From assembly GCF_001643375.1 (NCBI RefSeq), contig NZ_LSHB01000020.1:1-35502 (forward strand): a stretch of DNA of 35,502 bases, written 5' to 3'. Within the stretch, counting starts at the first letter, position 1; each line of letters starts with the position of its first letter. Origin of the DNA: Chryseobacterium sp. FP211-J200. GTDB taxonomy: Bacteria; Bacteroidota; Bacteroidia; Flavobacteriales; Weeksellaceae. Of this stretch, positions 24,764 to 33,755 are shown piece by piece. Position numbers and translations under genes: made by a program. The notes below the pieces were generated by a model. The model worked only from the letters and a program-made list of their open reading frames with translations. It searched no databases and was not told the DNA's origin.

Positions 24764-27121
24764 ATGGCAATGAAATTTTACACGACAATCTTACTTATAT
24801 TCCCAATTTTGATTTGGAGTCAAAGCATCAAAGGACATATCGAAAATGAAAAGCAGGAACCTATTTCTGAAGGCGTTATTCAGATCAATGAAAAGGAAAT
24901 TTACAATTCTGATGAGAAAGGAAATTTTGAGATTGATGGAATTTCGGTTTTTCCCGTTTCCTTATCAATCAAAAAAACGGGTTTTAGGGATTACGAATTG
25001 ACGCTGGAGGAAAGTGATCTGTCACTTAATATTATCCTTAAAAAAGATACTTTGAATACCATCGAGACCGTAACAATTAGAGCGAATAAACCTTTATTGA
25101 AAAGGAAAATCGACCGACTGGAATTCAATATCGATAATACGCCACTTCAAAATCTGAACGCCTGGGATATTTTGAAAAGCACACCAAATGTCTTGGTGAA
25201 AAATGAAGAATTGGGTGTTCTAGGGAATTCTCAGATCATCGTTACCATTAATGATAAGAAGACATTGATGTCGCAGGAACAACTGAAACAGCTCCTGGAA
25301 AATACCGATGGAAACAATGTTTCGTCCGTGGAAGTCATCACCAATCCGCCCGCAAAATATGAAGCTGAGGGAAGTGCGATCATTAATATTAAAATGAAAA
25401 AAAATATCCTATCAGGTTACAAAGGCAGAGTTTCCACAAGATATACGCAAGCAACTTATGCCAAGGGACTGATTGGAACTTCGCAATCTTACAACACCGG
25501 AAAATGGCAACTGAGCGGGAATTACAATTTTGTGACGGGCGATTATGTTCGGAAAAACTTTGACGTTGTGACTTTTAATCAAGATAAGACACGCTGGGAA
25601 AGCGATATGACGAGAAAAACCCACGCTCACGAGCAACATGTTTATAATTTTTCTGGCCAATACAGTTTGGATAGTTTGTCGACTGTCCAGTTTGGTTTTG
25701 ATGGTTACAATGCGCCCAATAACAACGGTCATTACAAGGTTCCGACGACTATTTATAATACAGAAAACAGTCAACTTCAGTCCAATTATCTGACTTCGAA
25801 TCAGAAAAATCAGTTTAATAATAGTTTTAATTCTTATTTGGTTTTTGATAAGAAATTTGGTGACCAGAATTTGATGTGGACCAACAACTTCAGCACGAAA
25901 AAATATAAGGAAGATCAGGATATTGAAACTATGTTGAACTTTGTGGATCAGCCAGAAGACTATAACCGATTTGGAAGTAAGAACATTCAGAACATTTCGC
26001 TTTACTCTACACAGTTGGATTATCGATTGACTAAGGAAAAATTCACCTTGGAAAGTGGATTGAAATATAGTTTTGTGCACAACGAGAACGACCTTGACTT
26101 TTTTGATGGAACCAAGGAATCTATTACTTACAATCCTTTGAAAAGCAATCTTTTCGATTACAAAGAAAACATTTTCGCCGCTTACATTTCCTCAGAATAT
26201 AAATTGAAAAAGTGGGAATTGAAAGCTGGTTTAAGGTCTGAAACAACTGCTATTAAAACAACATCTGACAATCCTACGATTGAAAACAACAGAACCAGAA
26301 CAGGGCTTTTCCCAACATTTTATGCAATGTACAATCTGAAAGATGATCAGCAATTGGGATTTTCATACGGTAAAAGAATAGACCGACCGAATTATGATTT
26401 CCTAAACCCATCAAAATCTTATTATAATTTATATTCCTATTTTCAAGGTGATGCAAATTTGAAATCAACAATCATTCACAACCTGAGTTTGACCTACACG
26501 GTGAAAGATTGGAACTTCGAAACGTACTTCAGCTACATCAAAGATCCGTCAATGGAAATATCAATCCAAAATCCAGAGACTTTCGAAACGGTCTATAATT
26601 TTACCAATATCGATCACGGGAAAAATATTGGCGCCAACGTCTCCAAAAACTTCTCGATCAAGCCTTTTTGGAAGTTGAATATCTTTGCAATGGGAGAATA
26701 TCAGGAAAACTATTTTATGGGAACGGATCGGATTCTTTATAGGAATGATGTTTTCTTTTATAATGCCAATCTATCCACGCAGATCACTTTGGACAAAGCA
26801 AAAACCTGGGATCTGAATATTGGATATGTTTATAATTCCAAGACCATTCAGGGTTCTTTTGACATCAGTTCTTCGCAGAACACTTATGTCATTATCAATA
26901 AAAAAATGTTTGATAAAAAGTTGGAAGCTGGTTTGGTGTTCAATGATATCTTCCGAACAGACCGAAATACGATATCGACCAATTATGCCGATCAAAATCA
27001 ATATTTCAAAGATTATCGCGACACGCAGTATTTCATGGTCAACCTAAAATATAACTTTGGAAATCAGAAAGTAAAAGAAGTGAAATCCGGAGCAAAAACC
27101 GATGAACAAAAGCGACTTTAA
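24764..27121 (+). CDS. Outer-membrane beta-barrel receptor-like protein (TonB-dependent fold, OMP_b-brl_3 type)
   Basis: This 785-residue outer-membrane protein begins with a signal peptide (MKFYTTILLIFPILIWSQS). A CarboxypepD_reg-like domain (about 20-95: IKGHIENEKQEPISEGVI, NEKGNFEIDG-type turns) and a plug-like domain (about 100-215: LEFNIDNTPLQNLNAWDIL, SSVEVITNPPAKYEAEGSAIINI) come next. The barrel then runs to the C-terminus (FMVNLKYNFGNQ). The start is placed at the ATG at 24764, with another ATG at 24770; a TTG at 24752 is unlikely. The ligand is unknown. It is divergent from a two-component system, with TTAAC repeats between, and a strong terminator follows. Confidence 0.9.
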   Translation: MAMKFYTTILLIFPILIWSQSIKGHIENEKQEPISEGVIQINEKEIYNSDEKGNFEIDGISVFPVSLSIKKTGFRDYELTLEESDLSLNIILKKDTLNTIETVTIRANKPLLKRKIDRLEFNIDNTPLQNLNAWDILKSTPNVLVKNEELGVLGNSQIIVTINDKKTLMSQEQLKQLLENTDGNNVSSVEVITNPPAKYEAEGSAIINIKMKKNILSGYKGRVSTRYTQATYAKGLIGTSQSYNTGKWQLSGNYNFVTGDYVRKNFDVVTFNQDKTRWESDMTRKTHAHEQHVYNFSGQYSLDSLSTVQFGFDGYNAPNNNGHYKVPTTIYNTENSQLQSNYLTSNQKNQFNNSFNSYLVFDKKFGDQNLMWTNNFSTKKYKEDQDIETMLNFVDQPEDYNRFGSKNIQNISLYSTQLDYRLTKEKFTLESGLKYSFVHNENDLDFFDGTKESITYNPLKSNLFDYKENIFAAYISSEYKLKKWELKAGLRSETTAIKTTSDNPTIENNRTRTGLFPTFYAMYNLKDDQQLGFSYGKRIDRPNYDFLNPSKSYYNLYSYFQGDANLKSTIIHNLSLTYTVKDWNFETYFSYIKDPSMEISIQNPETFETVYNFTNIDHGKNIGANVSKNFSIKPFWKLNIFAMGEYQENYFMGTDRILYRNDVFFYNANLSTQITLDKAKTWDLNIGYVYNSKTIQGSFDISSSQNTYVIINKKMFDKKLEAGLVFNDIFRTDRNTISTNYADQNQYFKDYRDTQYFMVNLKYNFGNQKVKEVKSGAKTDEQKRL

Positions 27122-27145
27122 AAATCGACAGTTTTATTAAAACAA

Positions 27146-27178
27146 AAAAAACACTATCAAGATCTGATAGTGTTTTTT
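27146..27178. terminator. Bidirectional terminator between the receptor gene and the small 27183 gene
   Basis: A perfect 14-bp stem (27146-27159 with 27165-27178, core CACTATCA/TGATAGTG) has a 5-nt loop. A-run and T-run arms fit termination from both converging genes. Confidence 0.88.
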
Positions 27179-27182
27179 ATTT

Positions 27183-27398
27183 TTAGTTAGCGTAAGCCGA
27201 TTTATTTTGATAGACATTCATGGCTGCGATCCTGTTATTTTTATTATAAACAATCTCGACTGTGAAGGACGAGATCTCGTAGAGCACAAATTTCAGTTCA
27301 TCTTTGATGGTTTCGTTCATCAGATGACCTTCGTTCAAAACGATGTCACATTGGGATTCGTTAGGTAAATTTTTAAAATCGTAGTAAGAAATGGTCAT
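27183..27398 (-). CDS. Small conserved hypothetical protein (71 residues)
   Basis: The start is placed at the ATG of MTISYYDFKNLPNESQ. The frame is open 25 codons further upstream, but that extension is lysine-rich and does not look like the family. The protein is acidic and mixed alpha/beta, with a D-F-x-x-L-P...Q...I start and a late VEIVYNKNNRIAAMNVY strand pair. This is typical of a small Bacteroidota family of about 70-80 residues known only as hypothetical. There is no membrane segment or signal. Its stop lies almost in the shared terminator. Function unknown. Confidence 0.65.
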   Translation of the reverse strand: MTISYYDFKNLPNESQCDIVLNEGHLMNETIKDELKFVLYEISSFTVEIVYNKNNRIAAMNVYQNKSAYAN

Positions 27399-27636
27399 AA
27401 CAGTTAGTTTTAAAAAAGTTAGTTTTTTATCATGTACTCTACTACACAATTTCTTTGCCAATACGATAAACATATTCTAATAATCTTAAAATATGATCAA
27501 AATGAGTTGTGACAAATCAGATAGACATTGTTGAAGGAAAGAATTACAACATTCATTTGCTTTACCGCAATGTTACAAATCATCATGCTTACTGACTATT
27601 AATAATAAACGGTCTGCTTTTGGCAACGATTTTTTT

Positions 27637-27644
27637 TATATTTG
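27637..27644 (+). promoter_or_regulatory. Possible -7 box for the PAS histidine kinase gene
   Basis: TATATTTG fits TAnnTTTG and lies 16 bp before the ATG. The nearest TTTG (27619-27622) gives only a 14-bp spacer, so the -33 element is uncertain. Confidence 0.4.
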
Positions 27645-27660
27645 TTTTAGTATAATTTTT

Positions 27661-29661
27661 ATGAACTCACCCGATCTCATCCGTCCTGAAAAACTCCTTG
27701 GCATATTATTCAAATCACCCAATGCGACTGCCATCTATTCTGGGGAAGAGATCACCATATTGAGCGCCAATGAGGCCATGCTAAACTTCTGGGGGAAAGA
27801 CCGAAACATATTGGGTAAAACTTTTAATGATGCGCTTCCGGAGCTTTCCGGTCAGCCATTCTTTGAAATTCTGCAACAAGTATGGCATTCTGGCGAGACT
27901 TATCTGGCTAAGGACTACCCTGCTGTCTTAGAAATCAACGGTGAGTTTAAGAATTTCTATTTTGATTTTGAATACAAGGCCCTTCATGATGAAAATGGAA
28001 AAATTGCGTACATCCTTCATACCGCCTTTGAAGTCTCTGACCGAATAGCTGCAAAAAATCTGATCTACGAAAAATCGAAGGCAGAAGAGCAACTTACCAG
28101 AGACCTTGGCGAAATGAATGAAGAATACCAGATCACGAACGAAGAGCTTCTGTCCATCAATTCCAAATTGGAAAATGCCAATAAAGAACTCGTTCAGTTT
28201 AAAAATAAGCTACAGCATCTGAATCATACGCTGACCGAGAGTGAAGACCGCTTCCGCTCACTCGTGGAACATTCCCCGGTAGCCATGGCATCACTTAAAG
28301 GAATCGACTTTGAAATCGATGTGGTGAACGATGCGATTTTGGAGATCTGGGGCAAAGACCGCTCTGTCGTAGGATTACCATTGGTAAAGGCCATGCCAGA
28401 GATAGAGGAACAAAACTTCCTGAATATCATTACAGAAGTATATAATTCTGGTAAACCTTTTTATGGAAAAGAACACAAGACGAAATTGACCATCAATGGT
28501 AATTCTGTAGAACGTTATCTTAACTTTGTCTATAAACCAATAAGCAATTCCGATGGAACCAGCAATGCGATCATGATCGTCGCAACAGATGTAACCGACC
28601 AAGTAAACTCACGGGAAACTGTGACCGAGATCAACACAAGACTGCAGATTGCCATGGATGCGAGCAGTTTGGGATCTACAGAAGTGGAATTGGCAACAGG
28701 CATCATGCAAAGCAGCGATGTTTTCAAACGCAATTATGGGTTTTCGCCTGAGGTGGAATTTAAATATTCTGATCTTTTCGAAGCAATGTTTCCTGAACAC
28801 CGTGAAAGAGTGAAAGGCCTTGTCCAAGAAGCCATGAGGACCAATGGGATCTATAAAACAGAATATCCGATCCGCTGGAGAGACGGATCCGTCCATTGGA
28901 TCGAAGCCCACGGACGCCCGAGATATGACGAGAACGGAAATCCGGACAGAATGGTGGGAATGACCGCCGATATTACCGAAAAGAAATTGTTTGACCAACG
29001 TAAGGATGATTTCCTGAGCATAGCAAGCCACGAACTAAAAACGCCGCTCACCATTCTCAAAGCTTCCATTCAATTATTGGGTAGATTAAGGAATGAACAT
29101 TTTACCGAAACCCATATCAAACTGATCGACCAATCGGCCAAAAGTGTGGAAACCATGGTCACACTAATAGACGAACTGCTGAATATGAGTAGAATGAATG
29201 AAGATCAACTTCAACTTGAAAAGACCAATTTCAACCTGTATGATATGCTTTCTAAAAGTGGCGACCACATAAGAATGGAAGGCAAATACGACATTATCAT
29301 CAAGGGTGATCACAATTTATCTGTGTTTGCAGACGAAAATAGAATCGATCAGGTTGTCATCAATTTTATCAACAATGCTGTGAAATATGCATCACAATCC
29401 AAAGAAATCCATATCAATATCGAAGAACTGAAAGACCGCATCAAAATATCGGTACAGGATTTCGGGGAAGGAATTGATGCTAAGATCCTGCCACATCTAT
29501 TCGACCGCTATTACCGTGCAGACCACTCTGGGAAGTCCTATTCAGGGCTTGGATTGGGACTTTATATCTGTTCAGAGATCATCAAAAAACACGATGGCGA
29601 AATTGGTGTAGACAGCACAATTGGTGAAGGGAGCACATTTTGGTTTACGCTACCAGTTTAA
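27661..29661 (+). CDS. Soluble multi-PAS sensor histidine kinase (orphan)
   Basis: This 666-residue cytoplasmic kinase has no membrane segment. PAS1 (about 12-128) and PAS2 (about 195-315) are clearly duplicates of each other: FWGKDRNILG against IWGKDRSVVG, WHSGETYLAKDY against YNSGKPFYGKEH. A coiled coil (about 133-195) joins them. PAS3 (about 325-440) ends in WIEAHGRPRYDENGNPDRMVGMTADITE, a PAC signature. The kinase core has FLSIASHELKTPL (His457), an N-box in VINFINNAVKYA, a G1 box QDFGEGID and a G2 box GLGLGLYICSEI. No response regulator lies beside it, so its partner is encoded elsewhere. It ends 20 bp from the convergent membrane operon. Confidence 0.93.
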   Translation: MNSPDLIRPEKLLGILFKSPNATAIYSGEEITILSANEAMLNFWGKDRNILGKTFNDALPELSGQPFFEILQQVWHSGETYLAKDYPAVLEINGEFKNFYFDFEYKALHDENGKIAYILHTAFEVSDRIAAKNLIYEKSKAEEQLTRDLGEMNEEYQITNEELLSINSKLENANKELVQFKNKLQHLNHTLTESEDRFRSLVEHSPVAMASLKGIDFEIDVVNDAILEIWGKDRSVVGLPLVKAMPEIEEQNFLNIITEVYNSGKPFYGKEHKTKLTINGNSVERYLNFVYKPISNSDGTSNAIMIVATDVTDQVNSRETVTEINTRLQIAMDASSLGSTEVELATGIMQSSDVFKRNYGFSPEVEFKYSDLFEAMFPEHRERVKGLVQEAMRTNGIYKTEYPIRWRDGSVHWIEAHGRPRYDENGNPDRMVGMTADITEKKLFDQRKDDFLSIASHELKTPLTILKASIQLLGRLRNEHFTETHIKLIDQSAKSVETMVTLIDELLNMSRMNEDQLQLEKTNFNLYDMLSKSGDHIRMEGKYDIIIKGDHNLSVFADENRIDQVVINFINNAVKYASQSKEIHINIEELKDRIKISVQDFGEGIDAKILPHLFDRYYRADHSGKSYSGLGLGLYICSEIIKKHDGEIGVDSTIGEGSTFWFTLPV

Positions 29662-29681
29662 AAGATTAAAAACAAGCACAT

Positions 29682-30848
29682 TTATTTTTTTGGTTTGATG
29701 AGATACAATCCTGTATTTTTGATGATCGGTTCTACTATGCCTGTACTGTCGTTCATGTAACCACCAACATTCAGTTCATACAATACAAAGGCGATTTTTG
29801 ATCTTGATCTTGATTTTTTTGGTAATTCGAAAAGATAAAGGTCATTTTGGACTTTCGGATCAGAGAATAATTTGATTGCCTTTTCTTTGAAAAAGATATT
29901 TTCACCACGATAGGTCAGCTTGAAATATCCTGTATTCATAAATGATGGTGACACCCAGCTTGGCAGGCTGAATATATTTCCCGTAGAATAATATTCCTCT
30001 TTTCTGCGAGATAGCAACTTGATCTCATCATCGGTTTGATAATCCATTTTTCTTTCTTTTAGGATCTGGGTGTAGAAAGTATTCAGATAATCATCAGTGA
30101 TCTTTTCTCTTCCAAATTTATTGATGGAATAGATCCCATTCTTAGAATCCTTCAACACCATCAATCCTTTGTCAGCGAACTTGGCGGGAAAACCTAAAAA
30201 ATCAATTTTACCAATGGTATCATTATCAATATCACCGTTCCCCTGGTGAGTAAACCGATAGTCGCCTTTTTGAGTAAACATCAAGGTCCACTTACCCTTA
30301 CTCATAAAATACATCGGTAAACAATCTCTATCACTCTCAATATTCCGGTCGTTGTCATAGATCACGAGCTCAGCATTTTTGTAATGACTTTCGAATATGG
30401 ATTTGAAATCTTTATCATCCATCTCATTATTGGCATTCAGAATTTCAGAAAATCGGCTGTAGACCAGTTTCTCTCCTGAGTAATCATAGACACCATTTTT
30501 AGCAAAAACGTAAGGCACAAAATTCGAAAAATCAAACGTCGAAGTATATTCCTCATAACTCAGATCATTTGTAAATATCAAATTTCCCGCTCCATCATAT
30601 TTGGTAAGCCCTTTCCCGTTGCTTAGGTAAAATTCGTTTTGAGAAGAATTGTACAACAATGGGAATTCACCTTGAGCAGAAACGATCTCGTAGTTTTGGG
30701 ATTGTGGCCGTTTTGGTAATTCTTTGAAATCGTTATAATTTGAAGGTCGAAAAATATCCGCCGTCGTCAAATTGATAGTCGTACATCTATCGACAAACAA
30801 CAGTATCAGGACTGAAATAACAAAAAGGATGACCGTCGCTTTTTTCAT
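29682..30848 (-). CDS. Membrane-anchored hypothetical protein, last gene of the GIDE-LemA operon
   Basis: This is a 388-residue protein not recognised as any named family. A single N-terminal hydrophobic segment (about 4-19) would anchor or export it. The rest has recurring short strand-turn units resembling WG or propeller repeats (NEFYLSNGKGLTKYDGAGNLIF, KNGVYDYSGEKLVYSRF, KNGIYSINKFGREKITDDY). It starts 9 bp after the preceding membrane gene, so it belongs to the four-gene minus-strand operon. Proximity suggests an envelope role; no catalytic residues can be named. Confidence 0.7.
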   Translation of the reverse strand: MKKATVILFVISVLILLFVDRCTTINLTTADIFRPSNYNDFKELPKRPQSQNYEIVSAQGEFPLLYNSSQNEFYLSNGKGLTKYDGAGNLIFTNDLSYEEYTSTFDFSNFVPYVFAKNGVYDYSGEKLVYSRFSEILNANNEMDDKDFKSIFESHYKNAELVIYDNDRNIESDRDCLPMYFMSKGKWTLMFTQKGDYRFTHQGNGDIDNDTIGKIDFLGFPAKFADKGLMVLKDSKNGIYSINKFGREKITDDYLNTFYTQILKERKMDYQTDDEIKLLSRRKEEYYSTGNIFSLPSWVSPSFMNTGYFKLTYRGENIFFKEKAIKLFSDPKVQNDLYLFELPKKSRSRSKIAFVLYELNVGGYMNDSTGIVEPIIKNTGLYLIKPKK

Positions 30849-30857
30849 TAATCAAAA

Positions 30858-31238
30858 TTAAGTGACTGGTTTCTTTTTCAATTGGTCTCTTTCATACCAT
30901 TTCTTCATACCATAGGCATTCACAATTACAAAAGCCGTGATGCAAAGGTACATGGATAAGTAGATCATCAGCATCTTGAGTCCGGGAATGCCCATGAACA
31001 TCATCAAAATCTGCGAGACAAAACCGAGTAGCCAGCCGAGCATAAAAATGACGACAACTGAGAAACCAAACATGCCCAATTCTTCAGCAGGTTTGTAAAC
31101 GCCCATTTTTCTGAAGATCCAAAGCGGAATAGCAAGGACCATAATTGCAAAAGGATGAAATGCCGCAAAGGCCACCAAGAAACCCGGCTCTGCTTCGATA
31201 GTTCTCAGAATGTCTATGATATTAAAAGGCAACTCCAT
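30858..31238 (-). CDS. Small integral membrane hypothetical protein
   Basis: This is a 126-residue, strongly hydrophobic protein with predicted helices at about 17-42, 55-82 and 86-110 and a basic C-terminal tail (KKWYERDQLKKK), probably cytoplasmic. No family is recognised. Its start overlaps the end of lemA by 17 bp, indicating translational coupling, and the next gene begins 9 bp after its stop. It is probably a subunit acting with LemA and the GIDE-like protein. Confidence 0.75.
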   Translation of the reverse strand: MELPFNIIDILRTIEAEPGFLVAFAAFHPFAIMVLAIPLWIFRKMGVYKPAEELGMFGFSVVVIFMLGWLLGFVSQILMMFMGIPGLKMLMIYLSMYLCITAFVIVNAYGMKKWYERDQLKKKPVT

Positions 31239-31782
31239 CGTATTTTTTTTCTTGTTCGGTGATCTGTAGTAAATGCTTTTTGGTGTATAGCATCAGTTTT
31301 GCTAAGATAAAATTCGGGAATTCCTCTATCCCGATATTGTACATCGTCACACTTTCGTTGAAGAATTCTCTACGGTCAGCAATCGCATCTTCAATTTGGG
31401 AAACTCTGCCTTGAAGCAATTGGAAGTTCTGGCTGGTTTTGATGTCTGGATAATTTTCTGCCACTGCAAAGATAGATTTCAGTTGCGTTTGCATTTCGTT
31501 GGACAATTCTACCTTTTCTTCGGTAGATGTTGCGTTGAGGAATCTGGTTCTCAGTTCCGTCAGTTTTGTCAACATCGATTCTTCAAATCTCATGGATTCT
31601 TTCACCACTTTTATAAGATTCGGGATCTCGTCGGCGCGTTGTTTTAGAAGAACATCAATATTCCCGAAGGATTTGTCGACGTTATTTTTCAACATCACAA
31701 GTCTGTTGTATGTTGAAACAATGACATTAAGAAGTCCTAAAACGACCAATCCGATAATGACATAAGCGAGAATCTGTATCAT
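31222..31782 (-). CDS. lemA: LemA family protein
   Basis: This is a 186-residue membrane-anchored protein. An N-terminal helix (about 4-22) is followed by the family hallmark YNRLVMLKNNVDKSFGNIDVLLKQRADEIPNLI and then a long helical cytoplasmic or periplasmic bundle (about 45-175). The length matches the LemA family, whose biochemical role is not settled. It lies 32 bp after the GIDE-like gene and overlaps the next gene by 17 bp, so it sits in the middle of the operon. Confidence 0.93.
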   Translation of the reverse strand: MIQILAYVIIGLVVLGLLNVIVSTYNRLVMLKNNVDKSFGNIDVLLKQRADEIPNLIKVVKESMRFEESMLTKLTELRTRFLNATSTEEKVELSNEMQTQLKSIFAVAENYPDIKTSQNFQLLQGRVSQIEDAIADRREFFNESVTMYNIGIEEFPNFILAKLMLYTKKHLLQITEQEKKYDGVAF

Positions 31783-31814
31783 AGTTTTATTTTTTTATTA
31801 GTTTTTTTTAAAAT

Positions 31815-33047
31815 TTATTCTGAAGGTGTTGTTGTTATTTCTAAACTATCAGCTTCATTATAATCCTCCACTGGTTCTGTGTTTCTCTGCTCATAACTGT
31901 CATAGACATTGTTATAAAAATCATCTACTGACTTCACAGGTTTAGAATTTTTGAACGGCAGATCAAAATCGATCTTTCCAAATTCCAAAGTATGATTTCT
32001 CAAATTGATCGGCGTGAGAAAAATAAGCGCGATGAGGATCACCCAAAAATAGACAAAATAACCAGCAGATTGTAGGATTGGTCGCATAGTGTTGTAATCT
32101 TCCACACTTGCGACTGGCGATATACCAAAAACATCTTTGATCTCCTCCTTCATGAAAACAGGTTCGTTATTTTCTTTCAAACCAGCTTTCCCGATCAGCA
32201 GAACGTCCATATTTTCTGTAAGAAGATATTGCGTGTAGCGCTTCATAGAAGACTGGTATCGCTCATCAATTTCAAAATCTATGAATTCGATATCATCAGT
32301 CACAACTTTGATCTGGCCAGAATTATCCTGAACATAAAAAGGTTTACAAACTGTTTCCGAAGATTCTAAACTATAGGAATTATCGCCATCCTTGTCTGTC
32401 CTTACATCCTCTATCGTGTAGAGATATCCGATGCATTTTTTTGTCCCGATCCTGGATGTCAGTGGCTCCAGCATTTTCACTTTACCGGAGATCTCTGCAA
32501 GACCCATTGCCACAGAACGGATGTTTGCGGTTGGCAAAGTGCGCTGATACTTGTAGAACCGTTTTTTATTATTTGATTTTAATGATGTTAAAAATGGAAG
32601 AATGATAAAAAAGATGATGATAAAATACGGAACACCCAACGATAGGACCAGTCCAAAGAAAATTAATCCAGATAAAGTGATCAGTATTTTTTTCCAGACT
32701 GGAAGTGCAGGTTTCCCACTTCTTTTCCTACGGGCATCTTCTTCTCTCGAACTTTCCACGCCACTTCTGATGGCCGAGACGATCATTCCAATAATTCCCA
32801 AGACGAAAACGGAAAGAAACAGGATAAGAGCAAACAAAGCTCCCAATCTGCTGTCATATAATGAACAAAGCCAGATCAATAAAGGATTTAAGACAAAGAA
32901 AAGCCACTTTGGTCTTAGATTGATATTGTAAAGTCCCATGAAGATCACCGTGTGGAAAATCGCTACAAAGACACTCATGACCATGAGCATGATCAGCAGA
33001 CCGTTATCAACTTCTAGATTATTGTAGAATTGGGTAAATTCATTCAT
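31815..33047 (-). CDS. Multi-pass membrane protein with GIDE-like domain
   Basis: This is a 410-residue protein, first gene of the operon. The start is placed at the ATG of MNEFTQFYNNLEVDN; a TTG two codons upstream is possible. Hydrophobic helices occur at about 17-38, 45-60, 66-92 and 123-156, with one more at about 322-342. The central soluble part (about 173-315) resembles the GIDE domain: TANIRSVAMGLAEISGKV, PLTSRIGTKKCIGYLYTIEDV, PFYVQDNSGQIKVVTDDIEF, and YLLTENMDVLLIGKAG. No RING finger is present. A LemA gene follows directly, an association that suggests a shared membrane function. The acidic C-terminal tail is probably disordered. Confidence 0.72.
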   Translation of the reverse strand: MNEFTQFYNNLEVDNGLLIMLMVMSVFVAIFHTVIFMGLYNINLRPKWLFFVLNPLLIWLCSLYDSRLGALFALILFLSVFVLGIIGMIVSAIRSGVESSREEDARRKRSGKPALPVWKKILITLSGLIFFGLVLSLGVPYFIIIFFIILPFLTSLKSNNKKRFYKYQRTLPTANIRSVAMGLAEISGKVKMLEPLTSRIGTKKCIGYLYTIEDVRTDKDGDNSYSLESSETVCKPFYVQDNSGQIKVVTDDIEFIDFEIDERYQSSMKRYTQYLLTENMDVLLIGKAGLKENNEPVFMKEEIKDVFGISPVASVEDYNTMRPILQSAGYFVYFWVILIALIFLTPINLRNHTLEFGKIDFDLPFKNSKPVKSVDDFYNNVYDSYEQRNTEPVEDYNEADSLEITTTPSE

Positions 33048-33136
33048 AGGCAAAAATACTTGTCATCAAATTTTACTATGACCAAAATACTAAAAACATT
33101 GCAAATTATGAGCTAAAGAAGTTTTTTAATTTTTGA

Positions 33137-33679
33137 TCACTTAGACGAAGGGATCATAAAATTCCTACCGGACTCTACAAAATGACTGTCGCCCCTATAC
33201 TGGATGGTTTTGGGATATTTCGGAGAGGTTGCAACGTGAGCTTTTACAATTTCAAGAATAAAGAAGTTATAGTCGTCTATCAGTTTATCATCGTAAAGCC
33301 TGCATTCAAAATTAGCAAAACAGTTGACCAGAAGTGGCGCTTTTACAACATCTCCTTGCTCTGTATAAAGTTCGAACTCATTGAATTTATCTACTTCCGA
33401 ACCACTACAATTCCCAATAGCGACGATCGTTTTAGATAGTTCTACAGTGGGAATATTGATGACACATCCCTTACTTTTCTTGATCAGTTCAAAACTATGA
33501 TTTCCTTTGGAGATCATGCAGCCGATCAATGATGGGACAAATTCCATGATCGTGTACCAACCCATCGTCATTATATTTTGCTGCTCTCCATAAGCGGATG
33601 TGACCAGAACTGTAGGTGCAGGTTCCAGAAAACGCCTCGATTCCTCTACTGGAAATGGTCTTTTCTTATATCTTTTCAT
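33137..33679 (-). CDS. Flavin reductase-like FMN-binding protein
   Basis: This 180-residue cytoplasmic protein has the split-barrel fold of the flavin reductase family. PAPTVLVTSAYGEQQNIMTMGW at the N-terminus is the usual P-x-P-[TV]-x-V-T flavin-binding start. SLIGCMISKGNHSFELIKKSKGCVINIP and the later LVNCFANFECRLYDD match the core. The length is normal. It probably reduces FMN/FAD or acts as a small flavin-dependent oxidoreductase; the substrate is not indicated. It stands between two unrelated minus-strand genes with gaps of about 75-90 bp. Confidence 0.88.
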   Translation of the reverse strand: MKRYKKRPFPVEESRRFLEPAPTVLVTSAYGEQQNIMTMGWYTIMEFVPSLIGCMISKGNHSFELIKKSKGCVINIPTVELSKTIVAIGNCSGSEVDKFNEFELYTEQGDVVKAPLLVNCFANFECRLYDDKLIDDYNFFILEIVKAHVATSPKYPKTIQYRGDSHFVESGRNFMIPSSK

Positions 33680-33755
33680 ACAGAGACTGGTACTATTTTG
33701 ATACCATTTTGATGACCTTAGTAAATCATTATGGAAATTGCTCTTGAAAACTTAA

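Noticed and set aside
25412-26080. Minus-strand 222-codon frame opposite the receptor gene
   Set aside because: It lies inside a continuous beta-barrel ORF and has no recognisable motif.
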